A stretch of DNA of 64,000 bases from Alphaproteobacteria bacterium. GTDB taxonomy: Bacteria > Pseudomonadota > Alphaproteobacteria > Micavibrionales > Micavibrionaceae. Below, in pieces: positions 19,883 through 28,920 of the stretch. The position numbers were made by a program, and so were the translations under genes. The DNA lies in NCBI GenBank assembly GCA_020445145.1, contig JAGRHC010000002.1, forward strand, positions 1-64,000, written 5' to 3'. How positions within the stretch are numbered: the first letter of the stretch is position 1; every line of letters starts with the position of its first letter. Below the pieces are notes generated by a model. That model had not been told where the DNA came from. It did no database searches and was given only the letters and a program-made list of their open reading frames with translations.

Positions 19883-20194
19883 ATGAAGAAACTTGTGCAT
19901 AACACTTACGGTCTGCGCGAAAACGTCCTTGTATTGCTGGGCGTTTGCTTGGGTCTGTATTTTGGTTGGCACGCAGTTTACGGCGCCAGAAGTTTCTCCC
20001 AACTGGAATCCTTGCAGCACGCCCTCGTGCAGCGCGAATCTGCGCTGGATAGCATTTCAGCAGATCGCGAATCATTAGAGGCAAAAGTAAAGATGATGCG
20101 CCCCGGCTCCATCAGTCGAGATCTTCTTGAGGAGCAGGCGCGCTACGTGCTGGGCTACAAGCGTCAGGACGAACTGGTTGTCTTTGATAACTAA
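19883..20194 (+). CDS. ftsB: FtsB-like septum formation initiator
   Basis: Small bitopic cell-division protein that, with FtsL and FtsQ, activates septal peptidoglycan synthesis. 103 residues: a short cytoplasmic N-terminus, one membrane segment (about 15-34, VLVLLGVCLGLYFGWHAVYG), a coiled coil (about 37-75, QLESLQHALVQRESALDSIS) and a C-terminal block PGSISRDLLEEQARYVLGYK with the family's E-x-A-R-x-x-L pattern. Lies between eno and pdhA, the conserved alphaproteobacterial position. No good ribosome binding site is seen before the ATG. Confidence 0.88.
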   Translation: MKKLVHNTYGLRENVLVLLGVCLGLYFGWHAVYGARSFSQLESLQHALVQRESALDSISADRESLEAKVKMMRPGSISRDLLEEQARYVLGYKRQDELVVFDN

Positions 20195-20345
20195 GTTGTC
20201 GAAAGCATAATCCAATTTAAAATTTTCTTTTCTTTTCAGTATGTTGCACTGCACAAAAAAGGCATTTTCGCTAGCCATGCCTTGCAAAATGGTGTAGCAA
20301 ATATGATCTGAACAAGTTTGAGTATGTCACGGGAGGTCAGGTATC
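20195..20345 (+). promoter_or_regulatory. Leader and presumed promoter region of the pyruvate dehydrogenase cluster
   Basis: 151-bp gap between ftsB and pdhA. It holds a T-rich stretch (about 20219-20238) and an inverted repeat AAGGCAT/ATGCCTT (20259-20265 and 20277-20283). The strong ribosome binding site GGGAGG (20331-20336) lies nine bases before the TTG start of pdhA. No clear -35/-10 pair was recognised. The inverted repeat could be an operator, but its regulator is unknown. Confidence 0.45.
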
Positions 20346-21368
20346 TTGGCTGCAGCAAAAACAAAAGACAAAAATCAGTCTGTCGTAAAAATGTCACCAT
20401 CATCAAATCTGTCTGTCGAGGAACTCAAAGGCCTCTACCGCGAAATGCTCCTCATCCGCCGCTTCGAAGAAAAAGCAGGCCAGCTCTACGGCATGGGCCT
20501 CATCGGCGGTTTCTGCCATCTCTATATCGGTCAGGAAGCGGTCGTCACAGGCATCACCTCCGTGCAGCAACCGCAAGACACCGTCGTGACCTCCTACCGC
20601 GATCACGCCCACATGCTGGCCTGCGGCATGAACGCCCGCGGCATCATGGCCGAGCTCACCGGACGCAAAGACGGATACTCCCGCGGCAAAGGCGGATCGA
20701 TGCACATGTTTTCCCGCGAAAAGAACTTTTTCGGCGGTCACGGGATCGTTGGCGCCGGAACAGCCATCGGCGCAGGTCTCGGCTTCGCGCACAAATACAA
20801 GGATGACGGCGGCGTCGCCATCGCTTACATGGGCGACGGCGCCTCCAACCAGGGCCAGGTCGCCGAGTGCTATAACATGGCCGCCCTCTGGAGCCTCCCG
20901 GTCCTGTTCGTCATCGAAAACAACCAGTACGGCATGGGCACAAGTGTCTCCCGTTCCTCCGCCGGCCAGCTCTACCGCCGCGGCGAAGGCTACGGCATCC
21001 CCGGCGAGCAAGTCGACGGCATGGATGTCCTCGCCGTCCGCAAGGCCGCAAGACAAGCCTTGGCTTACATCCGCAGCGGCAACGGCCCGTACATCCTCGA
21101 AATGATGACCTACCGCTACCGCGGCCACTCCATGTCCGACCCGGCCAAATACCGTACCAAAGAAGAGGTCGATAGTATGAAAACCGACCGCGATCCGATC
21201 TCGCACCTCAAGGAAATGATCGAGGCACAAGGCGTCTCAGAAGAAGACATCAAAGCCATCGACAAGGAAATCAAGACAATCGTCAACGACGCCGCCCAAT
21301 TCGCACAAGAATCCCCTGAACCAGACGAAAAAGAACTCTGGACAGACGTACTAGTGGAGATCGAGTAA
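20346..21368 (+). CDS. pdhA: Pyruvate dehydrogenase E1 component, alpha subunit
   Basis: With the beta subunit, decarboxylates pyruvate using thiamine diphosphate. 340 residues of the alpha2beta2 E1 type. Motifs: [50 protein letters not shown], the ThDP motif [19 protein letters not shown] ending at [10 protein letters not shown], and [20 protein letters not shown] (phosphorylation-loop region). The TTG at 20346 was chosen because an in-frame stop lies at 20319, GGAGG is nine bases upstream, and the only in-frame ATG (20391) has no ribosome binding site. Two bases from pdhB. Confidence 0.96.
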   Translation: MAAAKTKDKNQSVVKMSPSSNLSVEELKGLYREMLLIRRFEEKAGQLYGMGLIGGFCHLYIGQEAVVTGITSVQQPQDTVVTSYRDHAHMLACGMNARGIMAELTGRKDGYSRGKGGSMHMFSREKNFFGGHGIVGAGTAIGAGLGFAHKYKDDGGVAIAYMGDGASNQGQVAECYNMAALWSLPVLFVIENNQYGMGTSVSRSSAGQLYRRGEGYGIPGEQVDGMDVLAVRKAARQALAYIRSGNGPYILEMMTYRYRGHSMSDPAKYRTKEEVDSMKTDRDPISHLKEMIEAQGVSEEDIKAIDKEIKTIVNDAAQFAQESPEPDEKELWTDVLVEIE

Positions 21369-21369
21369 C

Positions 21370-22761
21370 ATGCCAACAAACATCCTCATGCCCGCCCTAT
21401 CGCCAACCATGACCGAGGGAAACCTCGCCCGCTGGCTCAAAAAAGAAGGTGACACCGTCGAAGCAGGCGACGTCATTGCCGAAATCGAAACCGACAAAGC
21501 CACGATGGAAGTCGAAGCTGTTGACGAAGGCATCCTGCAAAAAATTCTCATTTCCGAAGGCGCGCAAGGTGTTGCCGTGAATACGCCGATTGCGGTGCTG
21601 GTCGGAGAGGAAGAAGAGGACCGGAGAACCGGAGAACCGGAGGATTCGAAGAAGGTACCCGTTTCACCCTCCAATCCTCCAATCCTCCAATCCTCCGATC
21701 CTCAACAAAACCGTGACATCCTCTACGCGCAAGGCGCCGTCCTGAAGCCCCCGGCCTTCGACGAATCCGCCTTCAAGGAAACCGCCGTCCACACAGTCCG
21801 CGAAGCGCTCCGTGATGCCATGGCCGAAGAAATGCGCCGCGATGAAACAGTCTACCTGATGGGCGAAGAAGTCGCCGAATACCAGGGCGCCTACAAAGTC
21901 TCCCAAGGCCTCCTCGACGAATTCGGTGCCAAGCGCGTCATCGACACCCCCATCACCGAACACGGGTTTGCTGGCATGGCCGTCGGCTCCGCCATGAACG
22001 GTCTCAAACCCATCGTCGAGTTTATGACATGGAACTTCGGGATGCAGGCCATCGACCACATCATCAACTCAGCCGCCAAAACCCTCTACATGGCGGGTGG
22101 CCAGCTCGGTTGTCCGATCGTCTTCCGCGGCCCCAACGGCGCCGCTTCCCGCGTCGCCGCGCAGCATTCGCAGTGCTACGCCAGCTGGTACGCCCACGTC
22201 CCCGGCCTGAAGGTCGTCGCCCCGTGGTCCGCCGCGGATGCCAAAGGCTTGATGAAGGCCGCAATCCGCGATCCGAACCCGGTCGTCTTCCTCGAAAACG
22301 AAATCCTCTACGGCCAAAGCTTCGACGTCCCGACTTCCGAAGATTACGTCATCCCCTTGGGCCGCGCCAAAATCGAACGCGAGGGCAAAGACGTCACCAT
22401 CGTCACATTCTCGATCATGGTCGGCAAAGCGCTCGCCGCCGCCGAGAAACTGGCAGAGCAGGGGATCGATGCCGAAGTCATCAACCTGCGCACCATCCGC
22501 CCGCTCGATCGCCACACCATCATCGAAAGCGTCAAGAAAACCAACCGCATCGTCACCGTAGAAGAAGGCTGGCCCTTCGCCGGCATCGGCGCAGAAATCG
22601 CTGCCCTGATCGGTGAACACGCGTTTGATTACCTCGACGCCCCTCTGGTCCGCGTCGCCTCCGCAGACGTACCGCTCCCCTACGCAGCAAATCTCGAAGC
22701 GCTCGCCCTGCCGCAAGCCGACGAAATCATTCATGCCGTCAAAAGGGTGTGCTATAAATGA
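21370..22761 (+). CDS. pdhB: Pyruvate dehydrogenase E1 component, beta subunit, with N-terminal lipoyl domain
   Basis: 463 residues. An N-terminal lipoyl domain (about 1-80; lipoyl-lysine in [17 protein letters not shown]) is joined by a variable linker (about 81-120) to the E1-beta domain (about 130-463). E1-beta motifs include [51 protein letters not shown], and [10 protein letters not shown]. Lipoyl domains on E1-beta are characteristic of alphaproteobacterial pyruvate dehydrogenases. The linker DNA consists of two blocks of 8-bp tandem repeats (21621-21644 and 21668-21699), which is unusual. Confidence 0.96.
   Translation: MPTNILMPALSPTMTEGNLARWLKKEGDTVEAGDVIAEIETDKATMEVEAVDEGILQKILISEGAQGVAVNTPIAVLVGEEEEDRRTGEPEDSKKVPVSPSNPPILQSSDPQQNRDILYAQGAVLKPPAFDESAFKETAVHTVREALRDAMAEEMRRDETVYLMGEEVAEYQGAYKVSQGLLDEFGAKRVIDTPITEHGFAGMAVGSAMNGLKPIVEFMTWNFGMQAIDHIINSAAKTLYMAGGQLGCPIVFRGPNGAASRVAAQHSQCYASWYAHVPGLKVVAPWSAADAKGLMKAAIRDPNPVVFLENEILYGQSFDVPTSEDYVIPLGRAKIEREGKDVTIVTFSIMVGKALAAAEKLAEQGIDAEVINLRTIRPLDRHTIIESVKKTNRIVTVEEGWPFAGIGAEIAALIGEHAFDYLDAPLVRVASADVPLPYAANLEALALPQADEIIHAVKRVCYK
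21621..21699 (+). repeat. Two blocks of 8-bp tandem repeats inside the pdhB linker
   Basis: CCGGAGAA twice then CCGGAGGA at 21621-21644, and CCTCCAAT three times then CCTCCGAT at 21668-21699. GGAGGATT in the first block and AATCCTCC in the second are complementary, so the two blocks could pair. The unit is not a multiple of three, so gain or loss of one unit would shift the frame. Confidence 0.85.
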
Positions 22762-22790
22762 CATCAAAAAAATCATCTGGAGTACTGATA

Positions 22791-23267
22791 ATGAAAAAAT
22801 TTAGCTTCTTTATTTTTCTTCTCTCAACCATTCTTTTCCTTGAAAGAACACCACTTAGAGCGGAGAGCACTGCAACAACTGCGTTCACGAACGCGAGAGC
22901 ACAATCCCAAACAAAATCGTGCCCCCTAAAATCGACAGCAATATTAGGGGTAACAATCCCGAATACATACATGGAACTCGAAGAGGCGACGTCTTACGTA
23001 AACAAGGTGGTTGAGAAAATTAATGGTTACGCAAAAGAACTGGGCATAGAGGATATTCAAATAAGCATGATGAATTATAGTATCCGCAGCGCAAGCCAAA
23101 GTTACCACCGCCAACAAATGCCCTCAGATAAAAAAGGCATGTACAATATCTCGGGATCTCTGTCTTTGGCACTAAATGATAATAAAAAAGCAACGGAACT
23201 GATGCAAAAAATCGGTGACGAATTTGTTTTAAACCTTCAGGTTAGCGCGAGACTCAGCTGTAACTAA
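22791..23267 (+). CDS. Exported protein resembling the SIMPL (DUF541) domain
   Basis: About 158 residues from the ATG at 22791, which has TCTGGAG upstream; an earlier in-frame start overlaps the pdhB stop. The N-terminus MKKFSFFIFLLSTILFLER is a signal peptide. The mature part has the pattern of SIMPL/DUF541 proteins: paired helix VVEKINGYAKELGIEDIQIS, then YHRQQ and a Y-N-I-S-G-S-L-S-L strand followed by NNKKATELMQKIG. It is shorter than most members (usually over 200 residues), so assignment is tentative. Base composition is more AT-rich than the flanking pdhB and pdhC, suggesting later insertion in the cluster. Confidence 0.6.
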   Translation: MKKFSFFIFLLSTILFLERTPLRAESTATTAFTNARAQSQTKSCPLKSTAILGVTIPNTYMELEEATSYVNKVVEKINGYAKELGIEDIQISMMNYSIRSASQSYHRQQMPSDKKGMYNISGSLSLALNDNKKATELMQKIGDEFVLNLQVSARLSCN

Positions 23268-23298
23268 CACCATTTTCGTGTATCAAAGAGATGAAGCA

Positions 23299-24564
23299 AT
23301 GTCAATAAACGTTACAATGCCCGCCCTTTCCCCAACCATGACAGAAGGCACACTCGCCCGCTGGCTAAAGGCCGAAGGCGATAAAGTTGAGTCCGGCGAC
23401 GTCATCGCCGAAATAGAAACCGACAAGGCCACCATGGAAGTCGAAGCAGTCGACGAAGGCATCATTGGCAAAATCGTCATCCCCGCAGGCACGCAAAACG
23501 TCCCCGTAAATGACGTCATCGCCGTCCTGTTGGAGGAGGGCGATGACACCTCCGCCATTTCTGCGGCCCCCGCGCCCAAACCCGCAAAGGCAGAACCCGA
23601 GACCAGACAATCAGCGCCCGCCGCACTGGCCCCAGCCGCGCCAACCGCCACACAACCGGCCCCAAAACAGGAAGCCGGGACCCGTATCTTCGCGTCACCT
23701 CTGGCCAAACGCATCGCAAAAGAAAAAGGCGTCGACCTGACCACTGTAAAAGGCTCCGGCCCCCATGGCCGTATCGTCAAAGCCGACATTGAAAAGACCG
23801 GAACCAGCGTCGCCACCAAAGCAGCCCCCCTTGTGTCCAGCACAATCGACAGCAAGGCCCTCTCAAACGCCTACGGCATGGCTTACACGGAAATCCCGAA
23901 CAACAATATCCGCAAAGTCGTCGCCAGACGCCTGTCCGAATCCAAACAAACCGTCCCGCACTTCTACCTCAGCATAGAATGCCGCCTCGACAACCTGCTC
24001 GCCGCCCGCAAGGAACTGAACGAAAAAGCAAACGGCGCCTACAAACTCTCGGTCAACGATTTCGTCATCAAAGCCGCCGCCATGGCCCTCAAAGCCTACC
24101 CGGCCGCCAACGTCTCATGGACCGACGATGCAATCCTCCAATACCGGAAGGCCGACATTTCCGTCGCCGTCGCAACGCCAACCGGCTTGATCACCCCGAT
24201 CATCAAAGCCGCCGAAGACAAAGGCCTGCGCGGCATCTCCACGGAAATGAAAGAACTCGCCGGACGCGCCCGCGAAGGCAAACTGAAACCCGAAGAGTTC
24301 CAGGGCGGCTCCTTCTCTATATCAAATCTCGGTATGTACGGAATCAAAGATTTCGCAGCCATCATCAACCCGCCCCAAGGCTGCATCCTCGCCGTCGGTG
24401 CAGGCATTGAACAACCAGTTGTCGAAAAGGGCCAGATCGTTGTCGGCACAGTCATGACCTGCACCCTCTCCGTCGATCACCGTTGCGTTGACGGCGCAGT
24501 TGGCGCTGAATATCTCCAGATTTTCAAACAATACATTGAAAACCCTGTCTCAATGCTTGTCTAA
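23299..24564 (+). CDS. pdhC: Dihydrolipoamide acetyltransferase (E2) of pyruvate dehydrogenase
   Basis: Transfers the acetyl group from lipoamide to CoA and forms the core of the complex. About 421 residues. A lipoyl domain (about 1-80, [17 protein letters not shown]) and an Ala/Pro-rich linker are followed by a peripheral subunit-binding domain (about 130-170, FASPLAKRIAKEKGVDLTTV and GSGPHGRIVKADIE) and the catalytic domain (about 200-421), ending with the acetyltransferase motif LSVDHRCVDGAVGA. The variant DHRCVDG replaces the commoner DHRxxDG without loss of His or Asp. The start at 23299 matches the family N-terminus; a GTG at 23278 is also in frame. Confidence 0.96.
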   Translation: MSINVTMPALSPTMTEGTLARWLKAEGDKVESGDVIAEIETDKATMEVEAVDEGIIGKIVIPAGTQNVPVNDVIAVLLEEGDDTSAISAAPAPKPAKAEPETRQSAPAALAPAAPTATQPAPKQEAGTRIFASPLAKRIAKEKGVDLTTVKGSGPHGRIVKADIEKTGTSVATKAAPLVSSTIDSKALSNAYGMAYTEIPNNNIRKVVARRLSESKQTVPHFYLSIECRLDNLLAARKELNEKANGAYKLSVNDFVIKAAAMALKAYPAANVSWTDDAILQYRKADISVAVATPTGLITPIIKAAEDKGLRGISTEMKELAGRAREGKLKPEEFQGGSFSISNLGMYGIKDFAAIINPPQGCILAVGAGIEQPVVEKGQIVVGTVMTCTLSVDHRCVDGAVGAEYLQIFKQYIENPVSMLV

Positions 24565-24576
24565 AAGGAACTCACG

Positions 24577-24735
24577 ATGAAAAAACCAGTTTTTCTAACT
24601 ATCATGTGCGTGTCTGTCCTCGGCCTCAGCGGCTGCGTCACCACTGTCAAAGACGGCTCCACCAGCGTAACCGTAAAAGACGGTAGCGGCGGCAGCTTCT
24701 GCCCACCCGGACACGCCAAAAAAGGCGAATGCTAG
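24577..24735 (+). CDS. Small lipoprotein
   Basis: 52 residues. Signal peptide MKKPVFLTIMCVSVL with a clear lipobox LSGC, so mature Cys20 would be acylated. The remaining 33 residues are Gly/Ser/Lys-rich with two further Cys (FCPPGHAKKGEC), which might form a disulfide. The ribosome binding site AAAGGAACTCACG precedes the ATG. Sits between pdhC and lpdA, both with short gaps, so it is co-transcribed. Function unknown; not an obvious part of the pyruvate dehydrogenase machinery. Confidence 0.75.
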   Translation: MKKPVFLTIMCVSVLGLSGCVTTVKDGSTSVTVKDGSGGSFCPPGHAKKGEC

Positions 24736-24766
24736 AATAATAAGCCTGTAGAAAAGGAAGAGTACA

Positions 24767-26167
24767 ATGAGCGGGAAATCTTTTGACGCAATCGTGATCG
24801 GTGGCGGACCGGGCGGCTATGTCGCAGCCATCCGCGCAAGCCAGCTTGGCATGAACGTCGCCCTGATCGAAGCCAACCATCTCGGCGGCATATGCCTGAA
24901 CTGGGGCTGCATCCCGACCAAGGCTCTCCTGCGCTCAAGCGAAATTTTCCACCTTCTGCACCGTCTTGATGAATTCGGCCTGTCCGCAAAAGACATCAAT
25001 TTTGACCTCAAAAAAATCGTCAAACGTTCCCGAGACGTCGCCGGCCAACTCTCCAAAGGCGTTCAGCACCTGCTGAAAAAAAACAAAGTTACCGTCATCG
25101 ACGGCTGGGCTAAACTCGCAGGGCAGGGGACAGTCACCGTCGAAAAAGACGGCAAGACCATCGACCAGCTATCCGCCAAACACATCATCCTCGCCACCGG
25201 CGCCAGAGCCCGCGTTCTTCCCGGTCTCGAGCCCGATGGCAAACAAGTCTGGTCCTACCGCGAAGCCCTCGTCGCCGAAAAAGTTCCAAAATCGCTGCTC
25301 GTTATCGGCTCCGGCGCCATCGGCATCGAATTCGCCAGCTTCTTCCATTCCCTCGGCGCACAGACCACCGTCGTCGAAGTCATGGACCGCATCCTCCCGG
25401 TCGAGGACGAGGAAATCTCCACCTTCGCCCGCAAAGCTTTCGAAAAGCAGGGGCTAAAAATCATAACAGGCGCCTCCGTCACCAAACTCGACAAAAAACC
25501 CGGCGCCGTCACCGCCACAATCAAAACAGCCAAAGGCGAAGAGCAGATCACAGTCGAAACGGTCATCTCCGCTGTCGGTATCACGCCAAACACAGAAAAT
25601 ATCGGCCTTGAAAAAACCAGGATCAAACTCGACCGCGGCCACATCGTCACCAACGAATGGTCCGCAACCGACGAGCCCGGCATCTATGCCATCGGCGATG
25701 TCACCGCCCCACCATGGCTCGCGCACAAAGCATCCCACGAAGGCGTCATCTGTGTTGAAAAAATCGCAGGGCTAAACAGCGTTCACCCGCTTAACAAATC
25801 CAACATCCCCGGCTGCACCTACTGTAGCCCCCAGGTCGCCTCCGTCGGTCTGACCGAAAAAGCCGCCAAAGAAAAAGGCTACAAAGTCAAAGTCGGCCGC
25901 TTCCCCTTCATGGGTAACGGCAAAGCCATCGCCCTCGGCGAGCCTGAAGGACTGGTCAAAACAATCTTCGACGAAAAAACCGGAGAACTCCTCGGCGCCC
26001 ACATGATCGGCGCAGAAGTCACAGAAATGATTCAGGGCTACGGCATAGCGCGCACCCTCGAGACAACGGAAGAAGACCTGATGCACACCGTCTTCCCGCA
26101 CCCGACCCTCTCCGAGATGATGCACGAGAGCGTTCTCGACGCCTATGGCAAAGTCATACACTTTTAG
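24767..26167 (+). CDS. lpdA: Dihydrolipoyl dehydrogenase (E3)
   Basis: FAD enzyme that reoxidises dihydrolipoamide with NAD+. 466 residues. FAD-binding motif AIVIGGGPGGYVAAIRASQLG, redox-active disulfide GGICLNWGCIPTKALL, NAD-binding motif LVIGSGAIGIEFASFFHSLG, FAD motif GIYAIGDVTAPPWLAHKA, and the C-terminal catalytic His-Glu in HTVFPHPTLSEMMHES. Together with pdhA, pdhB and pdhC it completes the pyruvate dehydrogenase complex. Confidence 0.97.
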   Translation: MSGKSFDAIVIGGGPGGYVAAIRASQLGMNVALIEANHLGGICLNWGCIPTKALLRSSEIFHLLHRLDEFGLSAKDINFDLKKIVKRSRDVAGQLSKGVQHLLKKNKVTVIDGWAKLAGQGTVTVEKDGKTIDQLSAKHIILATGARARVLPGLEPDGKQVWSYREALVAEKVPKSLLVIGSGAIGIEFASFFHSLGAQTTVVEVMDRILPVEDEEISTFARKAFEKQGLKIITGASVTKLDKKPGAVTATIKTAKGEEQITVETVISAVGITPNTENIGLEKTRIKLDRGHIVTNEWSATDEPGIYAIGDVTAPPWLAHKASHEGVICVEKIAGLNSVHPLNKSNIPGCTYCSPQVASVGLTEKAAKEKGYKVKVGRFPFMGNGKAIALGEPEGLVKTIFDEKTGELLGAHMIGAEVTEMIQGYGIARTLETTEEDLMHTVFPHPTLSEMMHESVLDAYGKVIHF

Positions 26168-26181
26168 TATAGGATGGCCCA

Positions 26182-26904
26182 ATGGATCTCAAAGAAGAAG
26201 ACATTCTGGGCGATAAAATAGGGGAACACTGGTACTACGTCTCCAAAGGCCGCGCCATGCGCGCGTTTCTAGGAGACCTAAAGGCCAACCAAATCCTCGA
26301 CGTTGGTGCAGGCTCCGGCATCTTCTCCAAACAACTGCTTGACCTGAACATCGCCCAAAGCGCAGTCTGCGTAGACCCGAACTATCCGGAAGAGCGCCGG
26401 GAGGACTGGCACGGCAAATCCATAGAGTTCGTGAAATCCCTGAAATCCGGCGGACAAGAACTCGTCCTGATGATGGACGTTCTCGAACACGTCCCGGACG
26501 ATGTTGCGCTTCTAAAAGAATATGTCGACCAAATGCCCAAAGGCGCACACCTGCTCATCACAGTCCCCGCCTTCCAGTTCATGTGGTCCGGCCACGATGT
26601 CTTCCTGGAACATTACAGACGCTACACCATAGAAATGATGGAAACAGCAACGCGCGAAGCAGGCCTGACTCCAATAAAAAGCCGCTACTTTTTCGGCGCA
26701 CTTTTCCCGGTCGTCGCCATCATCCGGTTGGCAAAAAAATTACTTCTGGAACGCGGGCAGGTTAAAGCGCAAAGCGAGCTAAAACTTTACCCTGACGGAC
26801 TAAACAAAACACTCATCGCAATCCACGACATTGAACGCCAAAGCCTTTTCAATATAAATAAACTCTACGGCCTAAGCGTCTTTTGTCTCTGCAGAAAGGA
26901 CTAA
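26182..26904 (+). CDS. Class I SAM-dependent methyltransferase
   Basis: 240 residues. Motif I ILDVGAGSGIFSKQLL binds S-adenosylmethionine; an acidic motif II (CVDPNYPE) and a motif VLMMDVLEHVPDDVALLKEY (DxLEHV, as in methyltransferase 11/23 families) follow. The C-terminal part has a hydrophobic stretch (YFFGALFPVVAIIRLAKKLL) that may contact the membrane. Substrate unknown; a lipid or quinone is possible but not shown. Fourteen base pairs after lpdA, and its 3' end abuts the next gene, so it belongs to the same transcript. Confidence 0.8.
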   Translation: MDLKEEDILGDKIGEHWYYVSKGRAMRAFLGDLKANQILDVGAGSGIFSKQLLDLNIAQSAVCVDPNYPEERREDWHGKSIEFVKSLKSGGQELVLMMDVLEHVPDDVALLKEYVDQMPKGAHLLITVPAFQFMWSGHDVFLEHYRRYTIEMMETATREAGLTPIKSRYFFGALFPVVAIIRLAKKLLLERGQVKAQSELKLYPDGLNKTLIAIHDIERQSLFNINKLYGLSVFCLCRKD

Positions 26905-26906
26905 AA

Positions 26907-27443
26907 ATGCGTATTCTAAAAATATTCCTGTTTCTCACAGCCACAATCCTTTTCACCGCCCCGGCTCACGCAGCAACCCTCGATGAAGAAACGGTAAAAG
27001 AATATCTGCAAGAGACCATCAATCTCTATAATGCAGAAACCGTAGATCATGGCAAAATTTCAGATTTCACAAGAAAACACTATTCACCCGATATTAGGGT
27101 CGTTCTGAAAGTACAAAACAACATTAGCGCTATAGAGCCTAAAGAAATCATCCTGACACGGAGCGACATACTGGCTTCAAATGATAACCCGCCAGCTCTA
27201 TTCCAGAATTCCCGCGCTAAAATTGAAATGACTGAATTCGAGCCAGAAGACGGGCAGGTATGGGTCACCTACAAATTCCTAATCAATGCAACACTGCAGG
27301 GAACGCGCTCGGACGGCACGATCGCCCACAGTCCATACATCAATGAATCCTCATGCAAAGATCGCATGGGACTAGAAAATGACATAATAATCGTATATGA
27401 AAGCCTCTGCGAAACTCATGAGAAAATCGGGGACGCAAACTAA
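26907..27443 (+). CDS. Exported protein of unknown function
   Basis: About 178 residues from the ATG at 26907, preceded by AAAGGAC; this start gives a clean signal peptide (MRILKIFLFLTATILFTAP, cleavage after AHA). The mature protein is acidic and the first half resembles helical NTF2-like folds in pattern (a YLQETINLYNAE helix followed by DFTRKHYSPD and strands with EFEPEDGQVWVTYKF), but this is only a shape impression. Two Cys near the C-terminus (SSCKDR and SLCETH) could pair. Located between the methyltransferase and lipA. Confidence 0.65.
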   Translation: MRILKIFLFLTATILFTAPAHAATLDEETVKEYLQETINLYNAETVDHGKISDFTRKHYSPDIRVVLKVQNNISAIEPKEIILTRSDILASNDNPPALFQNSRAKIEMTEFEPEDGQVWVTYKFLINATLQGTRSDGTIAHSPYINESSCKDRMGLENDIIIVYESLCETHEKIGDAN

Positions 27444-27475
27444 TATCCTGAGAACAGGAAGACGGAGTACAACGC

Positions 27476-28441
27476 GTGACATACAACCCCACGCTTTTAG
27501 ACAAAGCCAAACGGCACCCTGAAAAACAAAAGAACCCCGACCGTCCAGCTGGACGAAAGCCGGACTGGATCCGCGTACCTGCGCCGCAGGGAAAAACCTA
27601 CAAGGAAACCATGGACATCGTCCGCGGCCAAAAACTGACCACAGTTTGCGAGGAAGCAGGGTGTCCGAACATCGGCGAATGCTGGCAGAAAAAACACGCA
27701 ACCTTCATGATCCTTGGCGAAGTTTGTACCCGTGCCTGCGCATTTTGTAACGTTGCAACCGGAAAACCCGATGAAGTCGATAAACTGGAACCATTGCGCG
27801 TCGGCGTAGCCGTCCACCAGATGGGCCTGAAACACGTCGTGGTTACGTCTGTAGACCGCGACGACCTCAAGGATGGCGGGGCAGATCACTTCGCCAAAAC
27901 CATTCAGGCCATCCGCATGAAAAGCCCTGAAACAACAATCGAAATCCTCCCCGGCGACTTCCGCGGTAAAATGGAGGACATCGACCACGTCATAAAGGCA
28001 AAGCCGGACGTCTTTAACCACAACCTGGAAACAGTCCCGCGCCTCTACCCATCCATCCGCCCCGGTGCAAGATACTTCCGCTCCCTGCGCCTGCTCGAAC
28101 GCGTGAAGGAAATCGACCCGGCAATCTTTACCAAATCCGGCATGATGGTCGGCCTCGGCGAAACCCGCGAAGAAGTCGGGCAAGTCATGGACGACATGCG
28201 CGCCGCCGGCATCGACTTCATCACCATCGGCCAGTACCTCCAGCCCACCCCGAAACACGCCCCTGTCGAAAAATGGTGGACCCCGGAAGAATTCGAAGGC
28301 CTGACCAAAATGGCAAAATCCAAGGGATTCCTGATGGTCTCAGCCTCCCCGCTAACACGCTCTTCTCACCACGCAGGCGAAGACTTCGAACGCCTTCGCG
28401 CCGCCAGAACAGCCAAAGCTGCAACAATAGCGGCAGAATAA
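27476..28441 (+). CDS. lipA: Lipoyl synthase
   Basis: Radical SAM enzyme that inserts two sulfurs into octanoyl groups to make lipoate, the cofactor of the pdhB, pdhC and other lipoyl domains. 321 residues. N-terminal auxiliary cluster cysteines in [12 protein letters not shown], radical SAM motif CTRACAFC, and a C-terminal serine motif in [15 protein letters not shown] start at 27476: no in-frame ATG exists before residue 46, and CGGAG lies nearby. Its place directly after the pyruvate dehydrogenase cluster makes functional sense. Confidence 0.96.
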   Translation: MTYNPTLLDKAKRHPEKQKNPDRPAGRKPDWIRVPAPQGKTYKETMDIVRGQKLTTVCEEAGCPNIGECWQKKHATFMILGEVCTRACAFCNVATGKPDEVDKLEPLRVGVAVHQMGLKHVVVTSVDRDDLKDGGADHFAKTIQAIRMKSPETTIEILPGDFRGKMEDIDHVIKAKPDVFNHNLETVPRLYPSIRPGARYFRSLRLLERVKEIDPAIFTKSGMMVGLGETREEVGQVMDDMRAAGIDFITIGQYLQPTPKHAPVEKWWTPEEFEGLTKMAKSKGFLMVSASPLTRSSHHAGEDFERLRAARTAKAATIAAE

Positions 28442-28455
28442 TTTTTTGAAACGGC

Positions 28456-28920
28456 ATGACCACACACGCTGAAAAAAGAAATCTCCCTTATACCCCGGAG
28501 CAACTCTTCGCATTGGTTGCAGACGTCTCAAAATACCCGGAATTCCTGCCATGGTGCCTGTCCTGCCGCATCCGCCGCAAAGAAAGTGAGAACCTCTTCT
28601 TCGCCGACCTCGTCATCGGGTACAAATTAGTCCGCGAAACATTCGGCTCAAAAGTCAGGCTCGAAGAACCTTCACTCGTCCACGTAGAATACCTCTCGGG
28701 CCCGATGAAATACCTCTCCAACCACTGGAAATTCATCCGCGAAGAAGACGGCTCTTGCACCATAGACTTCTTCGTCGATTTCGAATTCAAAAGCCGTTTC
28801 CTGCAAAATCTGATGGGCGTCTTCTTCAACGAAATCGTCCGCCGCATGGTCAGCGCCTTCGAAGCCCGCGCCAAAGACCTCTACGGCGAAAACGGCCTCA
28901 CCCTTCAAGCAAAGCAATAA
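28456..28920 (+). CDS. COQ10/RatA-type START-domain protein
   Basis: 154 residues, a polyketide cyclase/START fold of the COQ10-RatA family: YTPEQLFALVADVSKYPEFLPWC, a central RLEEPSLVHVEYLSGPMKYL, and a C-terminal helix FFNEIVRRMVSAFEARA. Members bind ubiquinone (COQ10) or were reported as ribosome-associating toxin RatA; in alphaproteobacteria next to lipA the quinone-chaperone role is more likely. Its last 23 bp overlap the 3' end of cinA on the other strand. Confidence 0.87.
   Translation: MTTHAEKRNLPYTPEQLFALVADVSKYPEFLPWCLSCRIRRKESENLFFADLVIGYKLVRETFGSKVRLEEPSLVHVEYLSGPMKYLSNHWKFIREEDGSCTIDFFVDFEFKSRFLQNLMGVFFNEIVRRMVSAFEARAKDLYGENGLTLQAKQ

Noticed and set aside
21621-21699. Octamer repeats considered as a CRISPR or integrative repeat
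   Set aside because: Units are only 8 bp, directly adjacent, and lie in frame inside the linker of pdhB.
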